From positions 1 to 34,059 of the forward strand of contig ONQB01000032.1 of the NCBI GenBank assembly GCA_900319905.1: a stretch of DNA of 34,059 bases, written 5' to 3'. This document shows, one piece after another, positions 24,993 through 33,596 of the stretch (position 1 is its first letter; each line of letters starts with the position of its first letter). The notes under the pieces were generated by a model. That model was given only the letters and a program-made list of their open reading frames with translations, had not been told where the DNA came from and searched no databases. The position numbers were made by a program, and so were the translations under genes. The DNA is from an uncultured Prevotella sp. (GTDB lineage Bacteria; Bacteroidota; Bacteroidia; Bacteroidales; Bacteroidaceae).

Positions 24993-25000
24993 CAAAATTA
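24993..25000 (-). promoter_or_regulatory. Promoter -7 box for the TPR/AraC operon
   Basis: On the minus strand this reads TAATTTTG, matching TAnnTTTG, 43 bp before the regulator's ATG at 24949. No TTTG -33 element is at the usual distance, which may indicate dependence on an activator. Confidence 0.5.
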
Positions 25001-25192
25001 ATCATTTTTTTTGTTATTGCCTAATCGATGGCCTTCTGATTACCAATTAAAGATTGATTCATTGCGTTCGTCTGGCATTACAAACTGTTAGCACTTAAAC
25101 CAAAGAAGCTATAATTTAGAACAACTTTTTATCATTTTATGAATTGTTATATAAAACCATCACGATTAGTCAATGGTTTACTTTCAATTATT

Positions 25193-25200
25193 TACTTTTG
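25193..25200 (+). promoter_or_regulatory. Promoter -7 box for the secreted-protein operon
   Basis: TACTTTTG matches TAnnTTTG. Transcription would start near 25207, giving a leader of about 113 nt to the preferred ATG at 25320. The -33 position is poor; an AAACCAT/ATGGTTT inverted repeat occupies 25154-25179 just upstream. Confidence 0.5.
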
Positions 25201-25319
25201 CAATCGTAAACGAAAAATAACATGCTGAGGATTGGATGACGAAATCGATGATGAAATCAAGGTGTAAGGATAAACAACATCAACAATCCCCACAACGATT
25301 GAAAATCATAATTGTAAGA

Positions 25320-26858
25320 ATGAAGAAAACGCTACTCCTTTTGTTGTTGGCCGCAAGCAGCCTTTCAATGTCCGCCCAGCGCCGTCTTGTGCTGATTGAA
25401 GAATTCACCAACGACGGTTGCAGTCCTTGTGCCAGTTACAGTCCGACCCTCGACGCCGTGCTGGACGACCGCATCGGTGAGGTGATTGCCGTGAAATACC
25501 ACGTAGGTTTTCCAGACAACGAGGATGATGTCTGCACTTCGCAGAAGGCCAACATGGATGCCCGCATCAACTACTATGGCATCAACTCCGTGCCAACGAC
25601 TGTCATCAATGGCTACAAACTCGAGAGCACACCCAACGTCACATCGCTCAACAACATGATCAATGTCTGTGCCAGCGACCCGGTGACGATGAATGTGACC
25701 ACCGCCTTCACGGTCAACGATGGACGGCTGAACGTCACTGCCCACGTAAAACCCGACGCAGCCATCGGTGGCGACAGCCTCCGGTTGTTCGTGGCAGCCA
25801 TTGAAGAGCATGCCACGTTTGCATCTGCCTTCCCCAACGGTGAGACCGAACAGAACTACACCTGCCGGCAACTGCTTAGCGGTGGTGAGGGCATCAACAT
25901 GGGCGATGTGGCTGCAGGCGGTCAATACGACTACAGCACAACGTGGACCATCAGTGGCGTCAACGACACCAAGCAACTGGCCGTCGTGGCTTTTGTACAG
26001 AACATCAAGACCGGAGAGATTCTCGCCACGGGTTATGCACCTCGCAAGCCTCAAGAGGTCAACAGCCTCTCCTTGCTGCACGTGGACGAGACGCCTGACA
26101 ACATCTGCATCCCTGACTACTCCGGCAAGGCCATCTTCCGCAACTCGGGTCAGCAGCCCCTCACCTCTGCTGTGCTCAACGTAGACATCAACGGCACCGT
26201 AAAGCAATATCCCTGGTCCGGCCAGCTGAACTATCTGGAAAAAGACACGCTCTCATTTGACAATTTCACCACGTTCGCTTTCAGCGACAACAACAGCGTT
26301 GACATGTGGTTCTCCAATATCAATGACACCGATGCCACCTCCAACCATATCACAAAGACGCTGCACAATGCAACGCAGGTGACAGGTGGCGTACAACTGC
26401 GCATCTATACCGACAACGCACCAGAGGAAACGTCGTGGAAGCTCTACAACTCAGAAGGTGACGTCGTGCAGACGGGCGGTCCCTACTCCCAGTCACGTCA
26501 TTTCTACACAGAGAACCTTCAGCTGAAACAAGACGACTGCTACCAGCTGGAGTTCCTCGACGCAGGTGGCAACGGCATCAAAGGCGCTAAGGGCAACGGC
26601 TACTTCATGCTCTATCAGCTCAATGCCAACGGGTCGAAGAAGCGTGTGGTCCAAGGCGACTACACGGGTTCGGTCTACGATGTCAACTTCCACCTCTCCA
26701 ACGCCGACATTACCTTAGGCATCAAAAACGCAAGTACCACCACCGGTAAGGGTGAAGTAACCGTCTACGACCTGCAGGGCCGCCGTGTCAACCCCGAGAG
26801 CCAAGGTCTGCGCATCGTCAGCAAAGCAGGAAAAGCCAAGAAGGTCATCATCAAATAG
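25320..26858 (+). CDS. Secreted Omp28-like thioredoxin-fold protein, paralogue A
   Basis: This 512-residue exported protein has a signal peptide (residues 1-19, cut before Q-R-R) and a thioredoxin-like domain with C34-S-P-C37 and a cis-Pro region SVPTTVING (P92), as in the Omp28 family of Bacteroidetes surface proteins. A middle beta domain and a C-terminal jelly-roll-like domain (about 360-470, LYNSEGDVVQTGGPY ... GNGYF) follow. The tail TVYDLQGRRV...KAKKVIIK resembles a type IX secretion sorting signal. The ATG at 25320 gives the signal peptide; an in-frame ATG at 25236 would place 28 basic residues before it. The protein is paralogous along its length to the next gene. Redox activity is plausible but unproven. 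Confidence 0.85.
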   Translation: MKKTLLLLLLAASSLSMSAQRRLVLIEEFTNDGCSPCASYSPTLDAVLDDRIGEVIAVKYHVGFPDNEDDVCTSQKANMDARINYYGINSVPTTVINGYKLESTPNVTSLNNMINVCASDPVTMNVTTAFTVNDGRLNVTAHVKPDAAIGGDSLRLFVAAIEEHATFASAFPNGETEQNYTCRQLLSGGEGINMGDVAAGGQYDYSTTWTISGVNDTKQLAVVAFVQNIKTGEILATGYAPRKPQEVNSLSLLHVDETPDNICIPDYSGKAIFRNSGQQPLTSAVLNVDINGTVKQYPWSGQLNYLEKDTLSFDNFTTFAFSDNNSVDMWFSNINDTDATSNHITKTLHNATQVTGGVQLRIYTDNAPEETSWKLYNSEGDVVQTGGPYSQSRHFYTENLQLKQDDCYQLEFLDAGGNGIKGAKGNGYFMLYQLNANGSKKRVVQGDYTGSVYDVNFHLSNADITLGIKNASTTTGKGEVTVYDLQGRRVNPESQGLRIVSKAGKAKKVIIK

Positions 26859-26868
26859 TATCATCATC

Positions 26869-28461
26869 ATGCACACAATAAAGAGAGACATCATCATCTG
26901 CTCAATGCTGTTGACCGGTCTGACGACACTGGCCGACAACGCTGCTGACCATATCAGGGGCATCACGCCGCAAGACCGCCGTCTGGTGCTCATGGAGGAG
27001 TTTACCAACCAGGGCTGCGGTCCGTGTGCCGCCTTCGCACCCAAGTTCGAGCACACCGTGTGGAGCCGTCTGGGCGATGTGGTGGCTCTCACCTATCACG
27101 GCAACTATCCCGACGCTGCCGACAAGATCTATCTGGCCAACACCAGCGACGTGATCAGCCGCATGAACTACTACGACATCACCGGCGTGCCAACGCTTCT
27201 CCTCAACGGCCAGCGCGTCTCCACCGACGCCGACCTCGACACGTGCATCAACATCTGCGCCCGCGATGCTGCCACACTCGACCTGCAGTCCACCGCCACG
27301 CTCCACGACGGTGTGCTCGGCGTAGCGGCCAGCGTCAAGCCAATGACCAATCTCAGTGGCCGGTCGCTCCGTCTCTACGTGGCCGCCGTTGAGGAGTATG
27401 TGAAGTACGCACAGTCGACATCCAACGGTGAGAACCACTGGCTCTATGTCATGCGCAAGATGTTGCCCGACGGTGACGGACAGGCGCTGCCCGCCACGCT
27501 TCTCCCCGACTCCACCTACAGCTATCACTATCAGTGGACCGTGAGCGGCTACGAGGACGACCGTCAGTTGGGCATCGTGGTCTTCGTGCAGGATGCCAAC
27601 ACCCATGACGTGCTGGCCACACAATATGTACCGCGGCCATCCGGCACGGTGAGCAATGCCAAGATCCTGCGTGTGCTAGACACACCGGCACGCATCTGCA
27701 GTCCTCGCTTCTCCGCCGTCATTCCCTTCCGTAACACCGGTGCAGACACCCTCAGGTCGGCAAACATCACGGTCAATATCAATGGCAGCGTTCAGTCCAC
27801 AGCCTGGCGGGGCGCTCTGCCACCATTGGGCATCGACACCGTACGCACACAGCCGTTTACTGATTTCAGTCTCGCACAAGATGGCAACAACCAAGTGAGC
27901 ATCAGCCTGACCGATCTCAACGGCACTGAGGCAGCATCTCTGCCCGTGAACGTCGCGCTCGACAATGCAACCAGTGCACGGTGGGCCGTCAGACTGAGCA
28001 TCGTGACAGACAACAAGCCGGAGGAGACCACCTGGACACTCTACAACTCAACGGGCGATGTGGTGGAGCATGGCGGACCTTATACAGACAAGCGCCACCG
28101 CTATCAGCATGTGTTTGCTCTCGATGTGGACGACTGCTATAGACTCGTTCTGCACGACACAGGCCACAACGGCATCAGTGGGTCGGCAGGCAACGGCTAC
28201 TTCTCGCTCCATCAGATTGACCAGAACGGCTCCGCAAAACTGTTGTCTCAACAGACATTCACCACCGACTCGGCTGAGGTGTACTTCAGTCTGAGCAATG
28301 CCGACATCTCGCTGGACATCGACCACCCGTCGGCCACCGCATCGTCTCATCCCACCTTCACTACAGTCAACGGCACCAGCGTCGGCAACAAACCGCAGCA
28401 AGACGGACTCTACCTCGTGACTGACCATCAGCTGACACGCAAGGTTGTCATCAAGCACTAA
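26869..28461 (+). CDS. Secreted Omp28-like thioredoxin-fold protein, paralogue B
   Basis: This 530-residue protein is the tandem paralogue of the preceding gene, 10 bp downstream. It shows a hydrophobic N-terminal segment (about 7-22), a thioredoxin-like CxxC (C50-G-P-C53), the cis-Pro region GVPTLLLNG (P108), and the same C-terminal domain (TTWTLYNSTGDVVEHGGPY ... GNGYF; then SLSNADISLDI). It ends GLYLVTDHQLTRKVVIKH, a weaker version of the sorting-type tail. The start at 26869 gives the signal sequence; the longer frame from 26785 would overlap paralogue A by 74 bp and is rejected. The CxxC differs from paralogue A (GP for SP), so the two may differ in redox behaviour. Divergence is high, so the duplication is old. 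Confidence 0.85.
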   Translation: MHTIKRDIIICSMLLTGLTTLADNAADHIRGITPQDRRLVLMEEFTNQGCGPCAAFAPKFEHTVWSRLGDVVALTYHGNYPDAADKIYLANTSDVISRMNYYDITGVPTLLLNGQRVSTDADLDTCINICARDAATLDLQSTATLHDGVLGVAASVKPMTNLSGRSLRLYVAAVEEYVKYAQSTSNGENHWLYVMRKMLPDGDGQALPATLLPDSTYSYHYQWTVSGYEDDRQLGIVVFVQDANTHDVLATQYVPRPSGTVSNAKILRVLDTPARICSPRFSAVIPFRNTGADTLRSANITVNINGSVQSTAWRGALPPLGIDTVRTQPFTDFSLAQDGNNQVSISLTDLNGTEAASLPVNVALDNATSARWAVRLSIVTDNKPEETTWTLYNSTGDVVEHGGPYTDKRHRYQHVFALDVDDCYRLVLHDTGHNGISGSAGNGYFSLHQIDQNGSAKLLSQQTFTTDSAEVYFSLSNADISLDIDHPSATASSHPTFTTVNGTSVGNKPQQDGLYLVTDHQLTRKVVIKH

Positions 28462-28532
28462 GCCACGCCCATCCGAATACATATTATTTTTCAAGATAAC
28501 ATATCCTTCATTTCAATTCTAACCACAAGCTT

Positions 28533-30092
28533 ATGAAAAAGTTTACCTCTTTAGTACTCCTGGCACTCGGATGTTTCAGCACCGCAAGTGCACAGTGGAA
28601 CACCGGCAACTCGCCCAAGCTGTTTTTCAACGCAGCCAACCAGGGCGACTACTATGGTTGCTCCCCCAAGGCCGTGCGCACCTCAGACGGCAAGACCTGG
28701 ATCAGTTACAAGATTTGGGATTCACGTCAGGTCAACGACTCCGTCTGGGACTTCCGTGGCGTACACACCTACCTGCAGCTGCTCAATGCCAACGGCGTGA
28801 AGCAGTTTGCCGACCCGGGCATCCTGGTCAACGACTACCGCACACCGTCGTGGTGGAGCGGCTACGGACTGGCCGTTGACGCTGAAGGCAACGCCATCGT
28901 CACGGTGGCTGACGGACGCGGAGCCAACATCGCCGAAGACTCCATCATCGGCTCCTACACCGATGTGCAGACATTCCAGCCGGCCATTTACAAGTTCAAT
29001 CAGGATGGCGACCCATTGTGGGGACTGGATGGTATCACCTTCAGCGATCTGCAGAACGAGCCCTTCACCGACGTGACGATGGTGGGCGACGATGCCTATT
29101 TCGTGATGAATGGTGATGGTGGCTACGTGATGCGCGTCAATGCCGACGGCACATGCGCCTGGGACGCTCCCAAGCCGTTCTACGGTCAGATTTGTCCCTC
29201 TACCGGCACCGACTTCATCAACTTCGGCGACACCGGCGACGGACCGACTGCCACACGCTACACCAGAGACCTCGAGCCGGTCTGGACGGTGACCTACGAC
29301 ACGCTCTCCGTCAGCAGCCACGACCTTCATCCTTACAAGATCGCTCCCGACGGCGAAGGTGGCGCGGCCGTTGCCTTCACCTGCAACATGGGGCAGTTTG
29401 CCCACAACATTCGCGTGCAGCATATCTCCGGCGACGGCGAGACTACCTTCGGTATGGCCGGTGTCTATGCCTATGAGTCGCTTGACTACGATCACGACTA
29501 TCCCGACATCGCTGTGAACACAGAGAAGCAACAGATCTGCGTCAACTGGGAAGACAATATCGACGATTTGATGACACAGTCGGCCAAGGCCTACAATTAT
29601 TATGGCGACGTCATCTTCGGCGGTTCCTTAGGCACCCATGTGGCTGAGAAGACATCAACAGGCGGCTATGCCTACAGCACCATTGGCAGCGGAGCCCTGC
29701 CCAACGGCGACTGGATCATCGTCTACGGCAACTGGGAGGGATGGACCGACCGCAGCATCATCGTACGCCGCATCAACGGCGAGACAGGTGAGCGCGTATG
29801 GAGCCGCACCTTTGGCCGCAGCATCCAGATGGACGATGAAAATGTCATCGTAGAACCCGACTTCACCTATGTCATCTACCGCAACGGCGTCGACGGCAAA
29901 CAAGGCATCTACGGCTTCCGCGTGAGCAACGCCGACGGTGCCTACACCGATATCCAGAGCGTCAGCAGCAAGACAACCCAAGCTCACCCCGTAGCTTACT
30001 ATGGCGTTGACGGCAAGCAGCTCAGCGCTCCGGGCGCAGGCCTCAACATCGTGAAGTACAGTGACGGAACGGTGAAGAAGGTCATGAAGTAA
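28533..30092 (+). CDS. Secreted protein with propeller-like repeats and sorting-type C-terminus
   Basis: This 519-residue protein has a clear signal peptide (residues 1-20, cut A-S-A before Q-W-N). The body shows recurring short beta motifs such as YKFNQDGDPLWG, VMRVNADGTCAWD, VRRINGETGERVW, spaced as in beta-propeller or PQQ-like repeat proteins, but I cannot assign a named family. The tail YYGVDGKQL...GLNIVKYSDGTVKKVMK is of the type IX sorting kind and is nearly the same as that of the next protein. It lies 71 bp after the Omp28-like pair and 36 bp before the 975-residue protein, in the same transcription unit. Role unknown; surface exposure is inferred. Confidence 0.75.
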   Translation: MKKFTSLVLLALGCFSTASAQWNTGNSPKLFFNAANQGDYYGCSPKAVRTSDGKTWISYKIWDSRQVNDSVWDFRGVHTYLQLLNANGVKQFADPGILVNDYRTPSWWSGYGLAVDAEGNAIVTVADGRGANIAEDSIIGSYTDVQTFQPAIYKFNQDGDPLWGLDGITFSDLQNEPFTDVTMVGDDAYFVMNGDGGYVMRVNADGTCAWDAPKPFYGQICPSTGTDFINFGDTGDGPTATRYTRDLEPVWTVTYDTLSVSSHDLHPYKIAPDGEGGAAVAFTCNMGQFAHNIRVQHISGDGETTFGMAGVYAYESLDYDHDYPDIAVNTEKQQICVNWEDNIDDLMTQSAKAYNYYGDVIFGGSLGTHVAEKTSTGGYAYSTIGSGALPNGDWIIVYGNWEGWTDRSIIVRRINGETGERVWSRTFGRSIQMDDENVIVEPDFTYVIYRNGVDGKQGIYGFRVSNADGAYTDIQSVSSKTTQAHPVAYYGVDGKQLSAPGAGLNIVKYSDGTVKKVMK

Positions 30093-30128
30093 CTCTATTT
30101 TCTCACAAATATCTAAATATTATCGACT

Positions 30129-33056
30129 ATGAAGAAGATATTTAGCATCATGGCGGCAGTCGTCTTAAGTACGGCCGGAGCCCACGCACAAAGCATGGTG
30201 GCTTACGACGTCAACTACGCCACATCACCCATGCAGGTGTTCACCGACGGCACCGTCATCCCCATCGATGACGAGAACACCGGAGAAAACTTCACCAAGC
30301 TGGTCATCAGCGGCGACGGTACCAACAACTACCAGAGCATCGACGATCCAACCCAAGGCTTCCCCATCGGCTTCCGCTTCAAATTTGACGGCAAGCAGAT
30401 GACCCAGTTCATGGTGGGCACCGACGGTCTCATCTACCTGGGCAACGCACCGTTCTCCCTGAAAAAATTCAGCAACGCCTTTCTGCAGCTGACCGGTACC
30501 AACCCCGACAACTTCGGACTGGTAAGCATCGGGGGCAACTATGGACTGAGCGACACCCAACTGAGTTATAAGAATGAGATGTCAGGCACCGACAGCGTAC
30601 TGGTCATCCAGTATGCCAACGTGGGCATCAGCGACCGTTGGGGCGACACGGCCGTAGCCAAGGCCAACATCCAATACCGCCTCTATCAGAATGGCAATAT
30701 CGAAATGAAGTTTAGTAACTTCAAGCCCTTCGATGACGCCTCCACGCGTTATGTTTCGATGAAGATCGGCATTCATGGCACGGGCAGCGACGCGCTCTTC
30801 GCCAGCAGTTTCACTTCGGGTGAGAGCACGACAAGAGAGCGCATGATCTCATACGACGAGGACAACTACCCTGCCGACGGTACAACCTATACGTTTGTGG
30901 CACCAGAGCCTTGCACCACACCGGCCGACCAACCCACCGATCTCCAGTTGAGCGCTACCTCGCAGTCGGTAAGCGGTGCGTTCACACCCTCAACCAGCGC
31001 CAGCCAGTACCTCGTGGTGGCCACCACCGACCCGGCACTCTCTGAGACGCCCGCCGACAAGACCACCTATGCCGTAGGCACTACGCTTGGCAATGGTACG
31101 GTGATCGCCAACACCGAAGACTCTGTCTTCGAAAGCAACAGCGATCTCAAACCCAACACTCAGTACTACCTCCATGTGTTCGGCTTCAACGCCAAGTGTC
31201 TCAATGGCCCACTCTATCTGACCGGCCAACCGCTTGAGGGTTCCATCACGACCCTTCCCGGTGCTCCCTCTCTGACTGCCGTGGACGTTGACTCCACCTG
31301 GGTCAAGCTCAACTCAGCAGCTGACGAAGGCAACAACGTGATGATAGCCATGACCGACGTACAGGCCCAAGACAAATGGGGCGACGATCTCGGGACCGGC
31401 GACTTCGGCACACCCGAGGGCACACTCGCTGTGGGCGACACCATCAGCGGAGGCGGCAAAGTAGTGTATGTGGGTCCCAGCAATGAGTTCAAGGTTGATG
31501 GTCTCTCCGCTGACAAAACTTACTACTTCCGTGCCTGGACACTGACCGGCACCGGCAGTTATTCGTCGCTCTATACCGACCTCACGAGCGCCACAGCCGC
31601 AAAAGCACCTTGGAGCGTAGACTTCAGCTTAGTGGGCAATGGCGACCTGCCCGCCGGATGGTCAGCCGACGAGAATTGGCAAGTACAAGGCTCCCGCACT
31701 ACCAATTATCTGCAGGGAAGAGTAGACAATGCCGATGCCACCAAAGGCACTACAACAGCCGTGACCACCAAGAAAATATATCTGGCTCCTGACGCCAACC
31801 GCATTACTGCCTCCGTACTCATCGAGGAGATGGGTGACTGGGGCTACACGTCCGACTATACCTTCGCCGACGGCGACACGCTGGCCTTCCAGGTGAGCCC
31901 GGACGGAAAGAGTTACAAGACCGTCTATGCCGTCACCTCCGACAACGGAGCCGTACTGGGCAAGTCTACCAAATATACCACTCTTCGCCCGACGTTCTAC
32001 GACTATGCCGGTCAGGCTGTCTACCTGCGCTGTTACCTGCGCACTCATACCAACTGCGCCGTACAGCTCAGCAATCTGGCGGTAGAGCAGAAACCCGCCT
32101 GCGACTATCCGGTCGACGTCACCGACAGTCTTGTACTGGCTGACTCTGCCATCGTGAAGTGGACACCGCAAGGCGACGAGAGCGACTGGGAGGTGAGCTA
32201 CAAGAAGTCAGATGACGAGACATGGGGCGAGCCCATCCATGTGCAGACTCCTTATGCCACCATCCGCAATCTTGAGGGTACCACCTCCTACGACGTCCGT
32301 GTACGGGCGCTCTGCGACAAGACCCACAGCAGTAAGTGGTCTGACAGCCACTCCTTCAAGAGTGGTCTGGTTGTCCCGTTCAATGAAGTGTTCGGCAACG
32401 AGACAGCCATGCCGGCAGGCTGGAGCAGCAACGTTGGTGAGTTGGCCACACCTACCGTGTTTACCAGCACCAACACCTACGACTTCTACTTCTCATCCGG
32501 TTGGGGATCGCCCACGCTGGAGTACGTGCCGTCTCACTCTGATACGATTGCCAATGCATGGCTCGTCTCTCCCTCGTTTGAGGTGAAGGCCGACTCTGCC
32601 ATCCAGCTCAGCCTGACCATTGCTCCGCAACACTACACCGACGACAACATCGACAACTGCGATCAGAAAGTCTATCTCGTGCTGTCACACGACGGCGAGC
32701 ACTTCAACGCTGCCGACACCGTGATGGTGAAGACCCTCGCCGACTTCCCCAAGCAATATAACGAAGGCACCTGGACCACTGATACCATCAGCAACTACAG
32801 CGGCAACACACGTCTTGGTCTCTATGTCTACTCGCGCAAAGGATCGCCCGTCGGCTTCGACGTGATCAGCATCAGCGCCAAGTATGTCAAAGGCCGCATA
32901 CAGACCGGTGTGCAGCAGTTGAACACCGACACCGACAAGGCCAAACGAGTGGTCGCCCGCTACAACCTCGCAGGACAACTGCTGCAACATGCCGAGCGAG
33001 GTGTCAACATCGTGAAATATGCCGACGGCACTACCCGTAAGGTTATTGTCAAGTAA
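30129..33056 (+). CDS. Large secreted multidomain adhesin-like protein with fibronectin III domains
   Basis: This 975-residue protein has a signal peptide (1-20, cut A-H-A before Q-S-M). In order it appears to have an N-terminal beta domain (about 21-258, with GFRFKFDGKQM ... VGTDGLIYLG), fibronectin type III-like domains (about 265-375 and 380-485), a jelly-roll of the choice-of-anchor J/cleaved-adhesin type (about 490-650, GDLPAGWSADENWQ), another FnIII-like domain (about 655-735), a second jelly-roll (about 740-920, TAMPAGWSSN), and a sorting-type tail ending GVNIVKYADGTTRKVIVK. No catalytic motif was seen, so binding rather than hydrolysis is inferred. It is the last gene of the operon, with a strong terminator 38 bp after the stop. 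Confidence 0.78.
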   Translation: MKKIFSIMAAVVLSTAGAHAQSMVAYDVNYATSPMQVFTDGTVIPIDDENTGENFTKLVISGDGTNNYQSIDDPTQGFPIGFRFKFDGKQMTQFMVGTDGLIYLGNAPFSLKKFSNAFLQLTGTNPDNFGLVSIGGNYGLSDTQLSYKNEMSGTDSVLVIQYANVGISDRWGDTAVAKANIQYRLYQNGNIEMKFSNFKPFDDASTRYVSMKIGIHGTGSDALFASSFTSGESTTRERMISYDEDNYPADGTTYTFVAPEPCTTPADQPTDLQLSATSQSVSGAFTPSTSASQYLVVATTDPALSETPADKTTYAVGTTLGNGTVIANTEDSVFESNSDLKPNTQYYLHVFGFNAKCLNGPLYLTGQPLEGSITTLPGAPSLTAVDVDSTWVKLNSAADEGNNVMIAMTDVQAQDKWGDDLGTGDFGTPEGTLAVGDTISGGGKVVYVGPSNEFKVDGLSADKTYYFRAWTLTGTGSYSSLYTDLTSATAAKAPWSVDFSLVGNGDLPAGWSADENWQVQGSRTTNYLQGRVDNADATKGTTTAVTTKKIYLAPDANRITASVLIEEMGDWGYTSDYTFADGDTLAFQVSPDGKSYKTVYAVTSDNGAVLGKSTKYTTLRPTFYDYAGQAVYLRCYLRTHTNCAVQLSNLAVEQKPACDYPVDVTDSLVLADSAIVKWTPQGDESDWEVSYKKSDDETWGEPIHVQTPYATIRNLEGTTSYDVRVRALCDKTHSSKWSDSHSFKSGLVVPFNEVFGNETAMPAGWSSNVGELATPTVFTSTNTYDFYFSSGWGSPTLEYVPSHSDTIANAWLVSPSFEVKADSAIQLSLTIAPQHYTDDNIDNCDQKVYLVLSHDGEHFNAADTVMVKTLADFPKQYNEGTWTTDTISNYSGNTRLGLYVYSRKGSPVGFDVISISAKYVKGRIQTGVQQLNTDTDKAKRVVARYNLAGQLLQHAERGVNIVKYADGTTRKVIVK

Positions 33057-33093
33057 CATGCTATAATAGTTTCCAAGGAAACACCTTTCATCT

Positions 33094-33147
33094 AAGGAGG
33101 AGAATCGTCAGAGCGCAACAGCTCCGGGATGGTTCTCCTCCTTTTTT
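33094..33147 (+). terminator. Rho-independent terminator after the secreted-protein operon
   Basis: AAGGAGGAGAA (33094-33104) pairs perfectly with TTCTCCTCCTT (33133-33143), 11 bp with a 28-nt loop, and runs straight into a T-tract. It lies 38 bp after the stop codon of the last secreted protein. Confidence 0.85.
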
Positions 33148-33257
33148 CACCTGACATGTTGATTTGTAATAGAACTATAATAGGTTGAATAGCTATGATC
33201 GCCATTTATTGTCAAAATAAATCATAATATTTTAACTCATTCGATGGCTTCGAAAAA

Positions 33258-33275
33258 GTGTTAAATAATTAACAC
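33258..33275. repeat. Short perfect palindrome GTGTTAA-ATAA-TTAACAC
   Basis: Two 7-bp arms flank a 4-bp spacer. It could be a protein-binding site, but it lies in a convergent spacer far from any recognised promoter, so it may be chance in AT-rich sequence. Confidence 0.5.
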
Positions 33276-33344
33276 CGGTACATTCCGATGGTTGTCATCC
33301 AAATAAAAATTAGCATTCCTGAGCAAATTTGAGTTCATCGAAAT

Positions 33345-33450
33345 GACTTTTCGGCGAAGAAGCTACGACCTTTCAGCGAGGATGCAGTGGCTTTTCGCCG
33401 AAGAGGCAGTGGCCTTTCGGCGAAGAAGCAACGGCCTTTCGGCGATATGG
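33345..33450. repeat. Degenerate 22-bp tandem repeat, about 4.8 units
   Basis: Units start at 33345, 33367, 33389, 33411 and 33433, each close to GRCYTTTCGGCGAAGAAGCA plus two bases; the fifth is cut after 18 bp (ending GGCGATATGG). Units vary by several substitutions, and the third has CGCC where the first, fourth and fifth have CGGC. There are no spacers, so it is a minisatellite rather than CRISPR. Confidence 0.9.
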
Positions 33451-33544
33451 AAACCACATCTTCAGTAAATATTGACGCTCTTCTTATAAAGACAGCATAA
33501 CCATTTATTAATCAATATATTACAGTACGACCGCGAAAAACTCA

Positions 33545-33596
33545 AGAATCGCGTATTTGCCACCCACTATAGGATTGAAAGCAAATACGCGATTCT
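33545..33596 (-). terminator. Perfect 16-bp inverted repeat, probable terminator of the minus-strand NTPase gene
   Basis: AGAATCGCGTATTTGC (33545-33560) and its exact inverse (33581-33596) enclose a 20-nt loop. Read on the minus strand, the hairpin begins 54 nt after the NTPase stop and is followed by TGAGTTTTT, a delayed T-run. A different role, such as a recombination or binding site, is possible because the stem is unusually perfect. Confidence 0.5.

Larger units (their letters stand above)
24950..25319. other. Divergent regulatory region, 370 bp
   Basis: This AT-rich spacer separates the TPR/AraC gene (minus) and the Omp28-like operon (plus). It contains -7 boxes for both directions, CTAATCG at 25021-25027 with its inverse CGATTAG at 25163-25169, and an AAACCAT/ATGGTTT inverted repeat (25154-25160, 25173-25179). 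An in-frame ATG at 25236 could extend the plus-strand gene by 28 residues. Confidence 0.6.

Noticed and set aside
26785-26868. Upstream start for Omp28-like paralogue B
   Set aside because: It would overlap the end of paralogue A by 74 bp and bury the signal sequence behind a basic, Ser-rich stretch.
33345-33450. CRISPR array
   Set aside because: The 22-bp units are directly adjacent with no spacers, and no cas genes are present.
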